From NCBI GenBank assembly GCA_052389435.1, contig JBQTIB010000186.1, positions 1 through 15,195 of the forward strand: DNA of 15,195 bases, in the 5' to 3' direction. The stretch's first letter is position 1. Each line of letters begins with the position of its first letter. Origin of the DNA: JBQTKD01 sp052389435. Lineage in GTDB: Bacteria > Actinomycetota > Actinomycetes > Sporichthyales > Sporichthyaceae. This document shows, one piece after another, positions 9,533-15,195 of the stretch. The notes under the pieces are model-generated. The model searched no databases. It was not told where the DNA came from and was given only the letters and a program-made list of their open reading frames with translations. Position numbers and translations under genes: made by a program.

Positions 9533-10234
9533 TCAGTAGGTCTGCCGCAGGCGGGTGAAGGCGGCGTCACGGGGGATGCGGACTTCGTTGTGGACCGCGA
9601 AGCCGCCCGAGACCTCGACGGCGCGGGTGCGCTGAACGCAGGGGAGGGGCTGAACGCGGCCGCGGATCTCGGTCGGGAAGATGCTGTCGACCTCCGCGCA
9701 GGTGGCCAGGACGCCGCTGTACGGGCCCTTCTCGGCAGGTCCCGTGCCCGGCTTGAACCCGGGGCGGACGAAGAACCTGTACGGGGCCTCGAAGCACACC
9801 AGGCTGGTGCGGGCCGCGCGGACCGCGGCACCGGGGGTGGCCGCCTGCAGGCCGGTGATCTTGACGAACTTGGTCCAGCTCGCGCCGTCGCGCAGGTTGG
9901 TGAAGCCGACCGTTGCGAAGTCGTTGGTGCTCGCGGGCGCGCCGGGACAGACCGGGCCGGCGCCGCGGTTGATCGCCGCGACGAGTGTCGCCTTGCGCGT
10001 GCCGCCGACGGCGCGGACGGCAAAGGTGTCGGTGCTTCCGCCGACGGCGGAGGTGGCGCAGTCGCCCGGGGTCGGGTCGCAGATCGCGTCGGCGAAGGTG
10101 GGCCCGACCGCAGCGGCCGGCAGCGCCGTTGCCACGAGGATCGCGCCGAGCGCCGGCGCCCCGAGTACCAGGGCGAGCCGACGCGCGTGCCGGGTGCCTG
10201 CCCGACCTGTTCGGCCAACTCTCGACACCGTCAT
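9533..10234 (-). CDS. Small secreted six-cysteine protein, paralogue of its downstream neighbour
   Basis: 233 residues from ATG 10234; GGGACGGGCGGG just upstream may serve as ribosome binding site. A twin-Arg-containing basic start (RHARR) and hydrophobic core (LALVLGAPALGAILVATALPAAA) form a signal peptide. From the first mature Cys (10081) to the C-terminus is 182 residues, the same as in the neighbour. Its six Cys are spaced C-x6-C-x36-C-x50-C-x31-C-x19-C. Shared motifs are GG(T/S)R(K/R)A, (V/F)GF..(L/A)..GA(S/T)W(T/S)K, CF(E/A)APY.F, GVLA.C, PC, VEV.GG and RIP. Three disulfides in an exported fold are inferred. I do not recognise the family. It lies 112 bp upstream of the glycine-rich gene on the same strand. 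The very long reverse frame extending to 11032 is a shadow across the tRNA and response-regulator genes. Confidence 0.85.
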   Translation of the reverse strand: MTVSRVGRTGRAGTRHARRLALVLGAPALGAILVATALPAAAVGPTFADAICDPTPGDCATSAVGGSTDTFAVRAVGGTRKATLVAAINRGAGPVCPGAPASTNDFATVGFTNLRDGASWTKFVKITGLQAATPGAAVRAARTSLVCFEAPYRFFVRPGFKPGTGPAEKGPYSGVLATCAEVDSIFPTEIRGRVQPLPCVQRTRAVEVSGGFAVHNEVRIPRDAAFTRLRQTY

Positions 10235-10246
10235 GCCCGCCCGTCC

Positions 10247-10281
10247 CGTGACCTGTGATCGCTTGGTCACGTGGATACCAG
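10247..10281 (-). promoter_or_regulatory. Leader inverted repeat plus second CTGGTATCC motif
   Basis: CGTGACC (10247-10253) and GGTCACG (10265-10271) are perfect 7-bp inverted arms around an 11-nt loop, 13 to 37 nt before the start of the small six-Cys gene. Directly beyond, at 10273-10281, is the second copy of CTGGTATCC. If the motif is an extended -10, transcription would start near 10264 and the repeat could act as an operator at the start site. Confidence 0.35.
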
Positions 10282-10330
10282 TCACGGACGCCGCCTCCGC
10301 GCTGCCACGCCGTAGGGGTCCCGCCCCGGC

Positions 10331-10336
10331 TACACT
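10331..10336 (+). promoter_or_regulatory. Candidate -10 element for tRNA-Leu
   Basis: TACACT fits an actinobacterial -10 element and lies 14 nt before the 5' end of the tRNA, giving a short precursor leader. No good -35 is seen 16-18 nt upstream. Confidence 0.4.
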
Positions 10337-10350
10337 GACCCGGCTCCCTG

Positions 10351-10433
10351 GCCGGGGTGGCGGAATGGCAGACGCGGAGGTCTCAAACACCTCTGTCCGA
10401 AAGGGCATGCGGGTTCGAGTCCCGCTCCCGGCA
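10351..10433 (+). tRNA. tRNA-Leu (anticodon CAA)
   Basis: This is a class II tRNA of 83 nt that folds fully. The acceptor stem pairs GCCGGGG with TCCCGGC and leaves discriminator A. The anticodon stem GAGGT/ACCTC encloses loop CTCAAAC, so the anticodon is CAA and reads UUG codons. The long variable arm TGTCC-GAAA-GGGCA is typical of tRNA-Leu. The T arm is GCGGG-TTCGAGT-CCCGC. The 3' CCA is not encoded. UUG is rare in a genome this GC-rich, so this is a minor isoacceptor. Confidence 0.96.
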
Positions 10434-10512
10434 CTCACCGACGGGCGAGGTGTGTCCGCAGACAGCACGGACCACGTCGTCTCGTCGTCACTCCGCTCGC
10501 TTCGCTCGCGGG

Positions 10513-10532
10513 GCGGGGGCTTCGCCACCCGC
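10513..10532 (+). terminator. Hairpin in the tRNA-Leu to pdtaR gap
   Basis: GCGGG-GGC, loop TTC, GCC, bulged A, CCCGC forms an 8-bp hairpin 80 nt after the tRNA. It has no T-run. It may end tRNA transcription. The rest of 10434-10660 holds no gene; it contains CGCTCGCTT/CGCTCGCGG near-repeats and two copies of CCCGCACCCCC (10528-10538, 10546-10556). Confidence 0.3.
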
Positions 10533-10648
10533 ACCCCCTTGGTCGCCCGCACCCCCCTCGAGCCCCGCGCCCAGCCGTCGCTCGACGCGTTGCCGGGGCG
10601 GGCTCTGTTGGTCGAATCACGATTTCGGGTCAGGCCCACCGCCGCCTG

Positions 10649-10654
10649 TAGGTT
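10649..10654 (+). promoter_or_regulatory. -10 element positioned for leaderless pdtaR transcription
   Basis: TAGGTT ends 6 nt before the GTG at 10661, so RNA would begin at or within a base or two of the start codon. No Shine-Dalgarno sequence precedes that codon, which agrees with a leaderless mRNA. TTCGGG at 10624-10629 is a poor -35 with 19-nt spacing. Confidence 0.45.
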
Positions 10655-10660
10655 GGTCGT

Positions 10661-11281
10661 GTGCCTGACGAAGCTCGCCGCGTCGTGATCGCGGAGGACG
10701 AAACGCTGATCCGCATGGATCTGCGGGAGATGCTCGAGGAAGAGGGCTTCGACGTCGTCGGGGAGGCCGGAGACGGCCGCCGCGCCGTCGAACTCGTCGA
10801 GGAGCTCAAGCCAGACCTGGTCATCCTCGACGTGAAGATGCCGATTCAGGACGGGATCACCGCCGCCGAGCAGATCGTCGCCAAGCGCGGCGCCGCGGTC
10901 GTCATGCTGACCGCGTTCTCCCAGAAGGAACTGGTCTCCCGGGCACGGGACGCCGGCGTCATGGCCTACCTCGTCAAGCCGTTCACGAAGAACGACCTGC
11001 TGCCCGCCATCGAAATGGCAGTCTCCCGGCACGCCGAGATCGTGCAGCTGGAGCAGGAGGTCTCGGGTCTCGCGGAACGTTTCGAGGTCCGCAAGCTCGT
11101 GGACCGGGCCAAGGGCTGCCTGCAGTCCAAGTACGGGCTCACCGAGCCCGAGGCGTTCCGGTGGATTCAGAAGGCCTCGATGGACCGGCGCCTCAGCATG
11201 CGCGAGGTCGCGACGGTGATCATCGCGGACTCCGCCAAGGAGAGCTCCCCCGCTGCGGACCCCGACGCGGTCGTCGAGTAG
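10661..11281 (+). CDS. pdtaR: ANTAR-domain response regulator, PdtaR-like transcription antiterminator
   Basis: 206 residues from GTG 10661. The receiver domain occupies about 7-125: acidic pair E12-D13, phosphoacceptor D57 in LDVKMP, T84 and K106 in VKPF, all intact. A helical linker (HAEIVQLEQEVSGLAERF) leads to an ANTAR RNA-binding domain around 130-190, with the typical KGCLQSKYGLTEPEAFRWIQ and MDRRLSMREVA. Phosphorylated relatives dimerise and bind paired hairpins in target mRNAs to prevent termination. Mycobacterium Rv1626 (PdtaR, partner kinase PdtaS) is the closest match I recall. No kinase gene is in the window, which is usual. In Streptomyces the orthologue lies beside branched-chain amino acid transporter genes, consistent with the next gene here. 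Start choice is supported by the -10 element just upstream. Confidence 0.93.
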   Translation: MPDEARRVVIAEDETLIRMDLREMLEEEGFDVVGEAGDGRRAVELVEELKPDLVILDVKMPIQDGITAAEQIVAKRGAAVVMLTAFSQKELVSRARDAGVMAYLVKPFTKNDLLPAIEMAVSRHAEIVQLEQEVSGLAERFEVRKLVDRAKGCLQSKYGLTEPEAFRWIQKASMDRRLSMREVATVIIADSAKESSPAADPDAVVE

Positions 11282-11293
11282 TTCCGAGCCGCT

Positions 11294-11333
11294 GACCTGC
11301 GCGTTCGAGGCATTCCGGACGCCGGCGCAGGTC
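11294..11333 (+). terminator. Stem-loop after pdtaR
   Basis: GACCTGCGC (11294-11302) and GCGCAGGTC (11325-11333) pair perfectly over 9 bp around a 22-nt loop, 13 nt after the pdtaR stop. No T-run follows, so it may be a Rho-type or weak terminator. Confidence 0.45.
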
Positions 11334-11375
11334 GAAGATCACGAAGCGGATACGGGTTGTGCACCGTTGTCCAAG

Positions 11376-11418
11376 CTCCCGCCGCGGCGGGAGTTACTCC
11401 GTTAGGTTCCGTGGAACC
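11376..11418 (+). promoter_or_regulatory. Perfect palindrome and promoter region of the binding-protein gene
   Basis: CTCCCGCCGCGGCGGGAG (11376-11393) is a perfect 18-bp palindrome able to form a hairpin. It is followed by TAGGTT (11403-11408), the same -10-like hexamer as before pdtaR, and by GGTTCC-GT-GGAACC (11405-11418), which overlaps it. The set could be operator sites for the lipoprotein gene. A second terminator for pdtaR, or an ANTAR-type paired-hairpin target, are alternatives. Confidence 0.35.
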
Positions 11419-11491
11419 AACCTGATGGGGGATCGACATGCGCGCCCGCATGGTCGTCCACCCGTCGTCTGACGAACGAGGAGACCGCCTC

Positions 11492-12922
11492 ATGGCACGT
11501 GCCCTTCCTGCCGCTCGCGTATTCGCGGTGGCGGCTGCGGCCGGCTTGGTGCTCGCCGCCTGCGGCAGCAAGGACGACACCGCCGCACCGCCGGTCAACG
11601 AGCCCGCCAAGACCCAGGTCGGCAACGGCGTGCTGAAGATCGGCACGCTGCTTCCGCAGACCGGCAGCCTGCAGATCCTGGGCCCGCCCCAGGAAGCCGG
11701 CGTTCAGCTCGCGCTCAAGGACATCAACGCCGCCGGCGGCGTCCTGGGCAAGCCGGTCGAGCTCACCGAGTCCGACTCCGGCGACACCAAGAACGACATC
11801 GCGAACCCCGCCGTGGACCGCATGCTGAGCGAGAACGCCGACGCCATCGTCGGTGCGGCCGCCTCCTCGGTCACCAAGCTCGTCATCGACAAGATCACCG
11901 GCAGCGGCGTGGTCATGATCTCCGGATCGGCCACCTCCACCGACTTCAGCACCTGGAACGACAAGGGCCTGTTCTTCCGCACCGCGCCCTCGGACGTCTT
12001 CCAGGGCCGCATCGTCGGCGAGACCGCGGCCGAGGACGGCGCGCAGTCCCTCTCGATCCTCGCCCGCCAGGACTCCTACGGCACCAGCCTCGCGACGCAG
12101 GCCGAGAAGGCCTTCACCGAGGGCGGTGGCGAGCTCAAGGAGAAGATCATCTACAACGAGAGCGCCACGGACTTCTCCGCCGACGTCGCGAAGATCAAGG
12201 CGGCCGATCCGGACGCCATCGCCGTGATCGCCTTCGACGAGACCTCCAAGATCGTCGAGGAGATGATCAAGCAGGGTCTGCTCCCGATGAAGACCAGCGG
12301 CAAGAAGCTCTACTTCGTCGACGGCAACATGTCCAACTCCCTGTCGGTCGCTCCGGCCTCGCTCGAGGGCATCAAGGGCACCATCCCCGGCGCAGCGGCG
12401 ACGACGGCCTTCCAGGCTCGACTCAAGGAGTTCGACGCCAACCTGACGGACTACAGCTACGCAGGCGAGGCCTACGACGCCACCGTCCTGCTGGCGCTGG
12501 CCACCGAGGCCGCCAAGAGCGACCTCGGCAAGGACATCGCCGCGAAGATGATCGAGGTCAGCACCGGCGGCACCAAGTGCACCGAGGTCGCCAAGTGCCT
12601 CGAGCTCGTCCGCGCCGGCACCGACGTCGACTACGACGGCATCTCCGGTCCGATCGAGTTCGACACCACCGGCGAGCCGTCGTTCGCGGCGATGGGCGTC
12701 TACCAGTTCGGCGCGGACAACAAGTTCAAGCTGCTGAAGACCGAGTCCGGCTCGGTCTCGGGTGCCCCGAGCACCTTCAGCCCGGCTCCGGCGTCGACCT
12801 CGTCGCCGTCGCCGAGCACCAGCGCCTCGCCGACCACCTCCTCGCCGAGCGCCGGCGCCACCAGCAGCGCGACCAGCACCGCCACCACCAGCCCGTCGCC
12901 TTCGTCGACCTCGACGCCGTAG
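11492..12922 (+). CDS. Branched-chain amino acid-type ABC transporter substrate-binding lipoprotein
   Basis: 476 residues from ATG 11492, chosen for GAGGAGA 7 nt upstream and because it gives a compact lipoprotein signal peptide with lipobox LAAC (C24). ATG 11438 with GGGGGA before it is an in-frame alternative that would add 18 residues. The mature protein starts VGNGVLKIGTLLPQTGSL and continues QEAGVQLALKDINAAGGVLG, the standard opening of the Peripla_BP_6/LivJ-type fold, followed by a complete two-lobe domain to about residue 418. Substrates of this class include Leu/Ile/Val, but also amides, urea and aromatic acids, so the ligand is unassigned. The last 55 or so residues are almost only Ser, Thr, Pro and Ala, unusual for the family and possibly O-glycosylated. 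No livHMGF genes follow; a strong terminator does. The upstream ANTAR gene suggests regulation by antitermination. Confidence 0.92.
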   Translation: MARALPAARVFAVAAAAGLVLAACGSKDDTAAPPVNEPAKTQVGNGVLKIGTLLPQTGSLQILGPPQEAGVQLALKDINAAGGVLGKPVELTESDSGDTKNDIANPAVDRMLSENADAIVGAAASSVTKLVIDKITGSGVVMISGSATSTDFSTWNDKGLFFRTAPSDVFQGRIVGETAAEDGAQSLSILARQDSYGTSLATQAEKAFTEGGGELKEKIIYNESATDFSADVAKIKAADPDAIAVIAFDETSKIVEEMIKQGLLPMKTSGKKLYFVDGNMSNSLSVAPASLEGIKGTIPGAAATTAFQARLKEFDANLTDYSYAGEAYDATVLLALATEAAKSDLGKDIAAKMIEVSTGGTKCTEVAKCLELVRAGTDVDYDGISGPIEFDTTGEPSFAAMGVYQFGADNKFKLLKTESGSVSGAPSTFSPAPASTSSPSPSTSASPTTSSPSAGATSSATSTATTSPSPSSTSTP

Positions 12923-12962
12923 CACCGGCAGGCTGACTGCACGTCAGAACGCACTTCCCGTT

Positions 12963-12998
12963 GGGGCCTCGCCATTGGCTAGGCCCCTTCGGCTTTTT
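12963..12998 (+). terminator. Rho-independent terminator of the binding-protein gene
   Basis: GGGGCCT (12963-12969), an 11-nt loop, AGGCCCC (12981-12987), then TTCGGCTTTTT. The 7-bp GC-rich stem with a T-rich tail 40 nt after the stop is a classical intrinsic terminator, and it is the only clear one in the window. Confidence 0.85.
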
Positions 12999-13108
12999 GG
13001 GGGCTCGCTCCACAAACGATCTTGCCTCCAGACCTTGATTCGGTTTGTCCGGATATGCACCATTACGGCGCTGCCCACCGCCGACGGCGGGCCTGCCGGA
13101 GGTCGTGC

Positions 13109-14797
13109 ATGCGCAGGGTCGTCAAGATCGCGGTCGTCGTCACCGGCGCGGTGGGTGCCGTTGCGACGGCCCTCGGCACGGCATCCGCCACCGGCACGGA
13201 TCGTGCGGGTGCCGATCCTGCGGGCGAATGGGGCGCGTGCACCGACGCGGCGCTTGCCGCGGCCGGGGCGAAGTGTGGCTTCGTGACCGTCCCGCTGGAC
13301 CGGAGCGTGGCGGGCGGCCGCTCGATCGCGATCGCCGTGTCCCGGCTGCCCGCCACCGGGGACCCGTCGACCTACCGCGGGCCGCTGCTGGTCAACCCCG
13401 GCGGTCCCGGCGAGAGCGGGCTGAATCCCACCCGAGCAATCGCCGGTGCCTTCGGCGCCGCGATCCGGCGGGACTACGACCTCGTCGGGTTCGACCCGCG
13501 TGGCGTCGGAGCCAGCGTTCCCGCCCTTCGCTGCGGCAACGACCGCTCCGCCCGGGCGGCGATCCTGGAGCCGCTGACGGGCCCGGGCCAGACGCCCGGC
13601 GGCAACGAGCAGACCTCGCTGGAGTTGGCGCGCGCCTACACCAGGGACTGCGCGGCGGCGGCCGGCTCGGCGCTGCCGCACCTGACGAGCACGGACGTCG
13701 TCGCCGACCTCGACGCGATCCGGGCGGCCCTCGGCGCGCAGCGGTTGAACTACTACGGGTTCTCCTACGGCACCTACCTCGGGCAGCTCTACGCGAGCAC
13801 CTACCCACAGCGGGTCGGCCGGATGGTGCTGGACTCCAACATCGATCCGACGACCTGGGGCTATCGCAACGCGGGAACGACGGCGCGCGAATTCGACCGC
13901 GCCGCCCGCGCCCTGTTCGCCTGGATCGCCGAGCACGACGCGACGTTCCGGATCGGCGCAGACGCCGCCGCCGTCGAAAAAGCCTTCTACGCCATCGACC
14001 GCGCGCTGCAGGCGGGACAGTCCGCCAAGCTCACCTCGACCGAGTGGCGGGCCATGCTGGTCGAGCACCTCTACGGCCCGGAGCGCTGGGCGAAGTTCGC
14101 CACGCTCATGGCCATCGGCAACCTTGCGGTGTCCGATCGCCTCGTCGAAGCCGTCTCCGCGCCGGGCCCCACCGCGCCGCGGGCAGAGGCTCCGGGCACC
14201 GACAACGAGAACGCGGCCTACTACGCGGCCGCCTGCGGAGACTCGCGGTGGCCGGCCGCCTACGCGACCTGGCGCGCGGACGCCTTCGCCACCGCCGCCG
14301 CGGCGCCGCTGACCGCCTGGCGCCTGATGGACAACTACCTGCCGTGCCTGACGTGGCCGTCGCAGAAGTCGCGAGCCGTCCTCGACGGCTCCGAGGCCCC
14401 GCCGTTCCTGCTCGCCAGCCGCGAGATCGACGGGCCTACGCCACTTGCGAACAGCGTGAAGGTCCGCACGCTCTTCCCGGGGTCGGTGCTCGTCGTTTCC
14501 CGCGAGGTCGGGCACATCGCCAGCGGCGGTTCCAACGCGTGCGTCAACGATCTGACGCTGCGTTATCTGCGCACCGGCGCGCTGCCGAACCGGATCGGCA
14601 CCGCCGACGTCGACGTCTGGTGCGCCGGCGTCCCGGTGCCTGCGCCCGCTCCGGCGATTGCCGTGGCCATCGCGCGGGCGACGGCGCCGACCGCGCGGCC
14701 CGCGCCCCAGAAGCCGGCGCTCCACAAGCCGGCGGCGGCTCCGTCGGCGACGCCGAAGCCTGCCGTTACCCAACCGGCAGGCGAACCGGGGGAATGA
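13109..14797 (+). CDS. Secreted alpha/beta hydrolase, tripeptidyl-aminopeptidase (S33, TAP-like) family
   Basis: 562 residues from ATG 13109, set by GGAGG (13098-13102) 6 nt upstream; the longer frame from 13022 lacks this. A signal peptide MRRVVKIAVVVTGAVGAVATALGTASA starts the protein. LLVNPGGPGESG (oxyanion loop) and DLVGFDPRGVGAS are hallmarks of the Streptomyces tripeptidyl aminopeptidase/SlpD/SlpE group. The nucleophile is S219 in GFSYGT; D441 (REIDGPTP) and H469 (EVGHIASGG) complete the triad, and NACVNDLTLRYLRTGALP is the typical TAP-like C-terminal end. Such enzymes release N-terminal tripeptides or act on other exported substrates. The final 50 or so residues are Ala/Pro/Lys-rich and outside the family fold, possibly a wall-spanning tail. 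It follows a terminator, so it has its own promoter; TTGATT at 13035-13040 is a possible -35 with no clear -10. Confidence 0.92.
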   Translation: MRRVVKIAVVVTGAVGAVATALGTASATGTDRAGADPAGEWGACTDAALAAAGAKCGFVTVPLDRSVAGGRSIAIAVSRLPATGDPSTYRGPLLVNPGGPGESGLNPTRAIAGAFGAAIRRDYDLVGFDPRGVGASVPALRCGNDRSARAAILEPLTGPGQTPGGNEQTSLELARAYTRDCAAAAGSALPHLTSTDVVADLDAIRAALGAQRLNYYGFSYGTYLGQLYASTYPQRVGRMVLDSNIDPTTWGYRNAGTTAREFDRAARALFAWIAEHDATFRIGADAAAVEKAFYAIDRALQAGQSAKLTSTEWRAMLVEHLYGPERWAKFATLMAIGNLAVSDRLVEAVSAPGPTAPRAEAPGTDNENAAYYAAACGDSRWPAAYATWRADAFATAAAAPLTAWRLMDNYLPCLTWPSQKSRAVLDGSEAPPFLLASREIDGPTPLANSVKVRTLFPGSVLVVSREVGHIASGGSNACVNDLTLRYLRTGALPNRIGTADVDVWCAGVPVPAPAPAIAVAIARATAPTARPAPQKPALHKPAAAPSATPKPAVTQPAGEPGE

Positions 14798-14805
14798 GAG
14801 TCGCT

Positions 14806-14881
14806 GCGTAGGGGGGCATCGGGGTGGGCGGCGCAGTTCGCACCGGCGTGCAACGGCGCTCGATTGCCCCGATCGCTACGC
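14806..14881 (+). terminator. Nested long-range hairpin after the hydrolase gene
   Basis: GCGTAG (14806-14811) pairs with CTACGC (14876-14881), and inside it ATCGGGG (14818-14824) pairs with CCCCGAT (14867-14873). An asymmetric internal loop separates the two stems. The interior contains GCAC-CGGC-GTGC, which can form its own small hairpin. It begins 9 nt after the stop codon and may end transcription or be a structured RNA. There is no T-run. Confidence 0.4.
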
Positions 14882-14968
14882 GGCCTGCGGTGCCCAGGCG
14901 CACGCAACCGTCGCGTCCGACGGTCCTGTCGTCCTGGATGCATTCCAGTATTCAACCTTTCGAATCGA

Positions 14969-14997
14969 TTGATTCCACTGGAAATCGAACATACTAT
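14969..14997 (+). promoter_or_regulatory. Consensus-like promoter of the DUF222/HNH gene
   Basis: TTGATT (14969-14974), exactly 17 nt, then TACTAT (14992-14997): a near-consensus housekeeping-type promoter in the most AT-rich stretch of the window. The start site would fall at about 15004, on the ATG itself, so a leaderless mRNA is likely. TTCCAGT (14943-14949) and ACTGGAA (14977-14983) are inverted arms flanking the -35, and GAATCGATTGATTC covers it; either could be an operator. Confidence 0.6.
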
Positions 14998-15003
14998 CGA
15001 CCT

Positions 15004-15195
15004 ATGGTTTCGCTTCGGCCCCTGCCGCCCGATCTGGCGACGACGACGTCGTTGCCGGACCTGGCCGTCCTGGTGATCGGGGTGGAGCCGGGTTCGACGT
15101 GCGGGTACGACACGGTCGAGATGCTGCGCGCCGCGCAGCGGTTGAGGAACGTCGCGGCCTCGGTGCGCTACGCCTGGGCGGTCGAGGTGGCGGTA
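15004..15195 (+). CDS. DUF222-containing HNH endonuclease-like protein (3' truncated)
   Basis: The first 64 codons from ATG 15004 are open to the window edge. There is no ribosome binding site, in line with leaderless transcription from the promoter directly upstream. The segment VIGVEPGSTCGYDTVEMLRAAQRL and the following RNVAASVRYAWAVEVAV match the amphipathic N-terminal part of DUF222 proteins, which usually carry a C-terminal HNH nuclease domain (the 13E12 repeat family of mycobacteria). The HNH part would lie beyond the window, so nuclease identity is inferred. These genes are often present in many copies per actinobacterial genome. Confidence 0.65.
   Translation, partial: MVSLRPLPPDLATTTSLPDLAVLVIGVEPGSTCGYDTVEMLRAAQRLRNVAASVRYAWAVEVAV

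Noticed and set aside
10528..10556. Direct repeat CCCGCACCCCC, two copies 18 bp apart
   Set aside because: Short, C-rich and easily arising by chance at this base composition. No attachment-site partner was seen near the tRNA 3' end, so there is no evidence of integration at tRNA-Leu.
10235..11032. Upstream extension of the small six-Cys gene to a 499-codon frame
   Set aside because: It would run antisense through tRNA-Leu and the response-regulator gene. The signal peptide starts at the ATG at 10234.
11438..11491. Earlier ATG for the substrate-binding lipoprotein
   Set aside because: It has a possible ribosome site (GGGGGA), but it adds 18 polar residues before an already complete lipoprotein signal peptide. 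ATG 11492 has the better GAGGAGA. Not fully excluded.
13022..13108. Longer N-terminus for the secreted hydrolase
   Set aside because: The extra residues are Arg/His-rich and precede a normal signal peptide. The GGAGG site fixes the start at 13109.

Overview
The window is very GC-rich, with compact gene spacing, GTG starts, probable leaderless genes, an ANTAR response regulator and a DUF222-type HNH gene. All of this points to an actinomycete chromosome (Actinomycetota). The gene set would fit a Sporichthya- or Frankia-like lineage, but that placement is inference from recall, not from a search.

Layout. (1) 1-7634, plus strand: a 5'-truncated cyclase/ATPase/TPR signalling protein is followed, with almost no spacing, by a PepSY membrane protein, a DUF5134 membrane protein and a Cu(I)-exporting P1B-type ATPase (CopA). 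The last three read as a copper-handling cassette. The PepSY protein keeps four membrane histidines suited to haem binding plus a His-rich loop. The DUF5134 protein carries the Met motif MxYMF three times. A CsoR-operator-like palindrome lies just before copA, inside the 3' end of the DUF5134 gene. (2) 7635-7744: a long imperfect inverted repeat between convergent genes. (3) 7745-10234, minus strand: two secreted proteins that share a C-terminal module of identical length (182 residues from first cysteine to C-terminus in both) with six matching cysteines. One of them adds a long polyglycine domain. A 9-bp motif occurs in front of both genes. I do not recognise the six-cysteine module, and it is the best candidate here for something undescribed. 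(4) 10351-10433: tRNA-Leu(CAA). (5) 10661-12922: a PdtaR-like ANTAR antiterminator gene, probably leaderless, then a branched-chain-amino-acid-type substrate-binding lipoprotein closed off by a clear terminator, with no permease genes behind it. (6) 13109-14797: a secreted tripeptidyl-aminopeptidase-like alpha/beta hydrolase. (7) 14798-15195: a structured intergenic stretch, an unusually AT-rich consensus-like promoter, and the first 64 codons of a probable DUF222/HNH endonuclease gene running out of the window.

No insertion sequence, CRISPR array, integrase or rRNA was seen.
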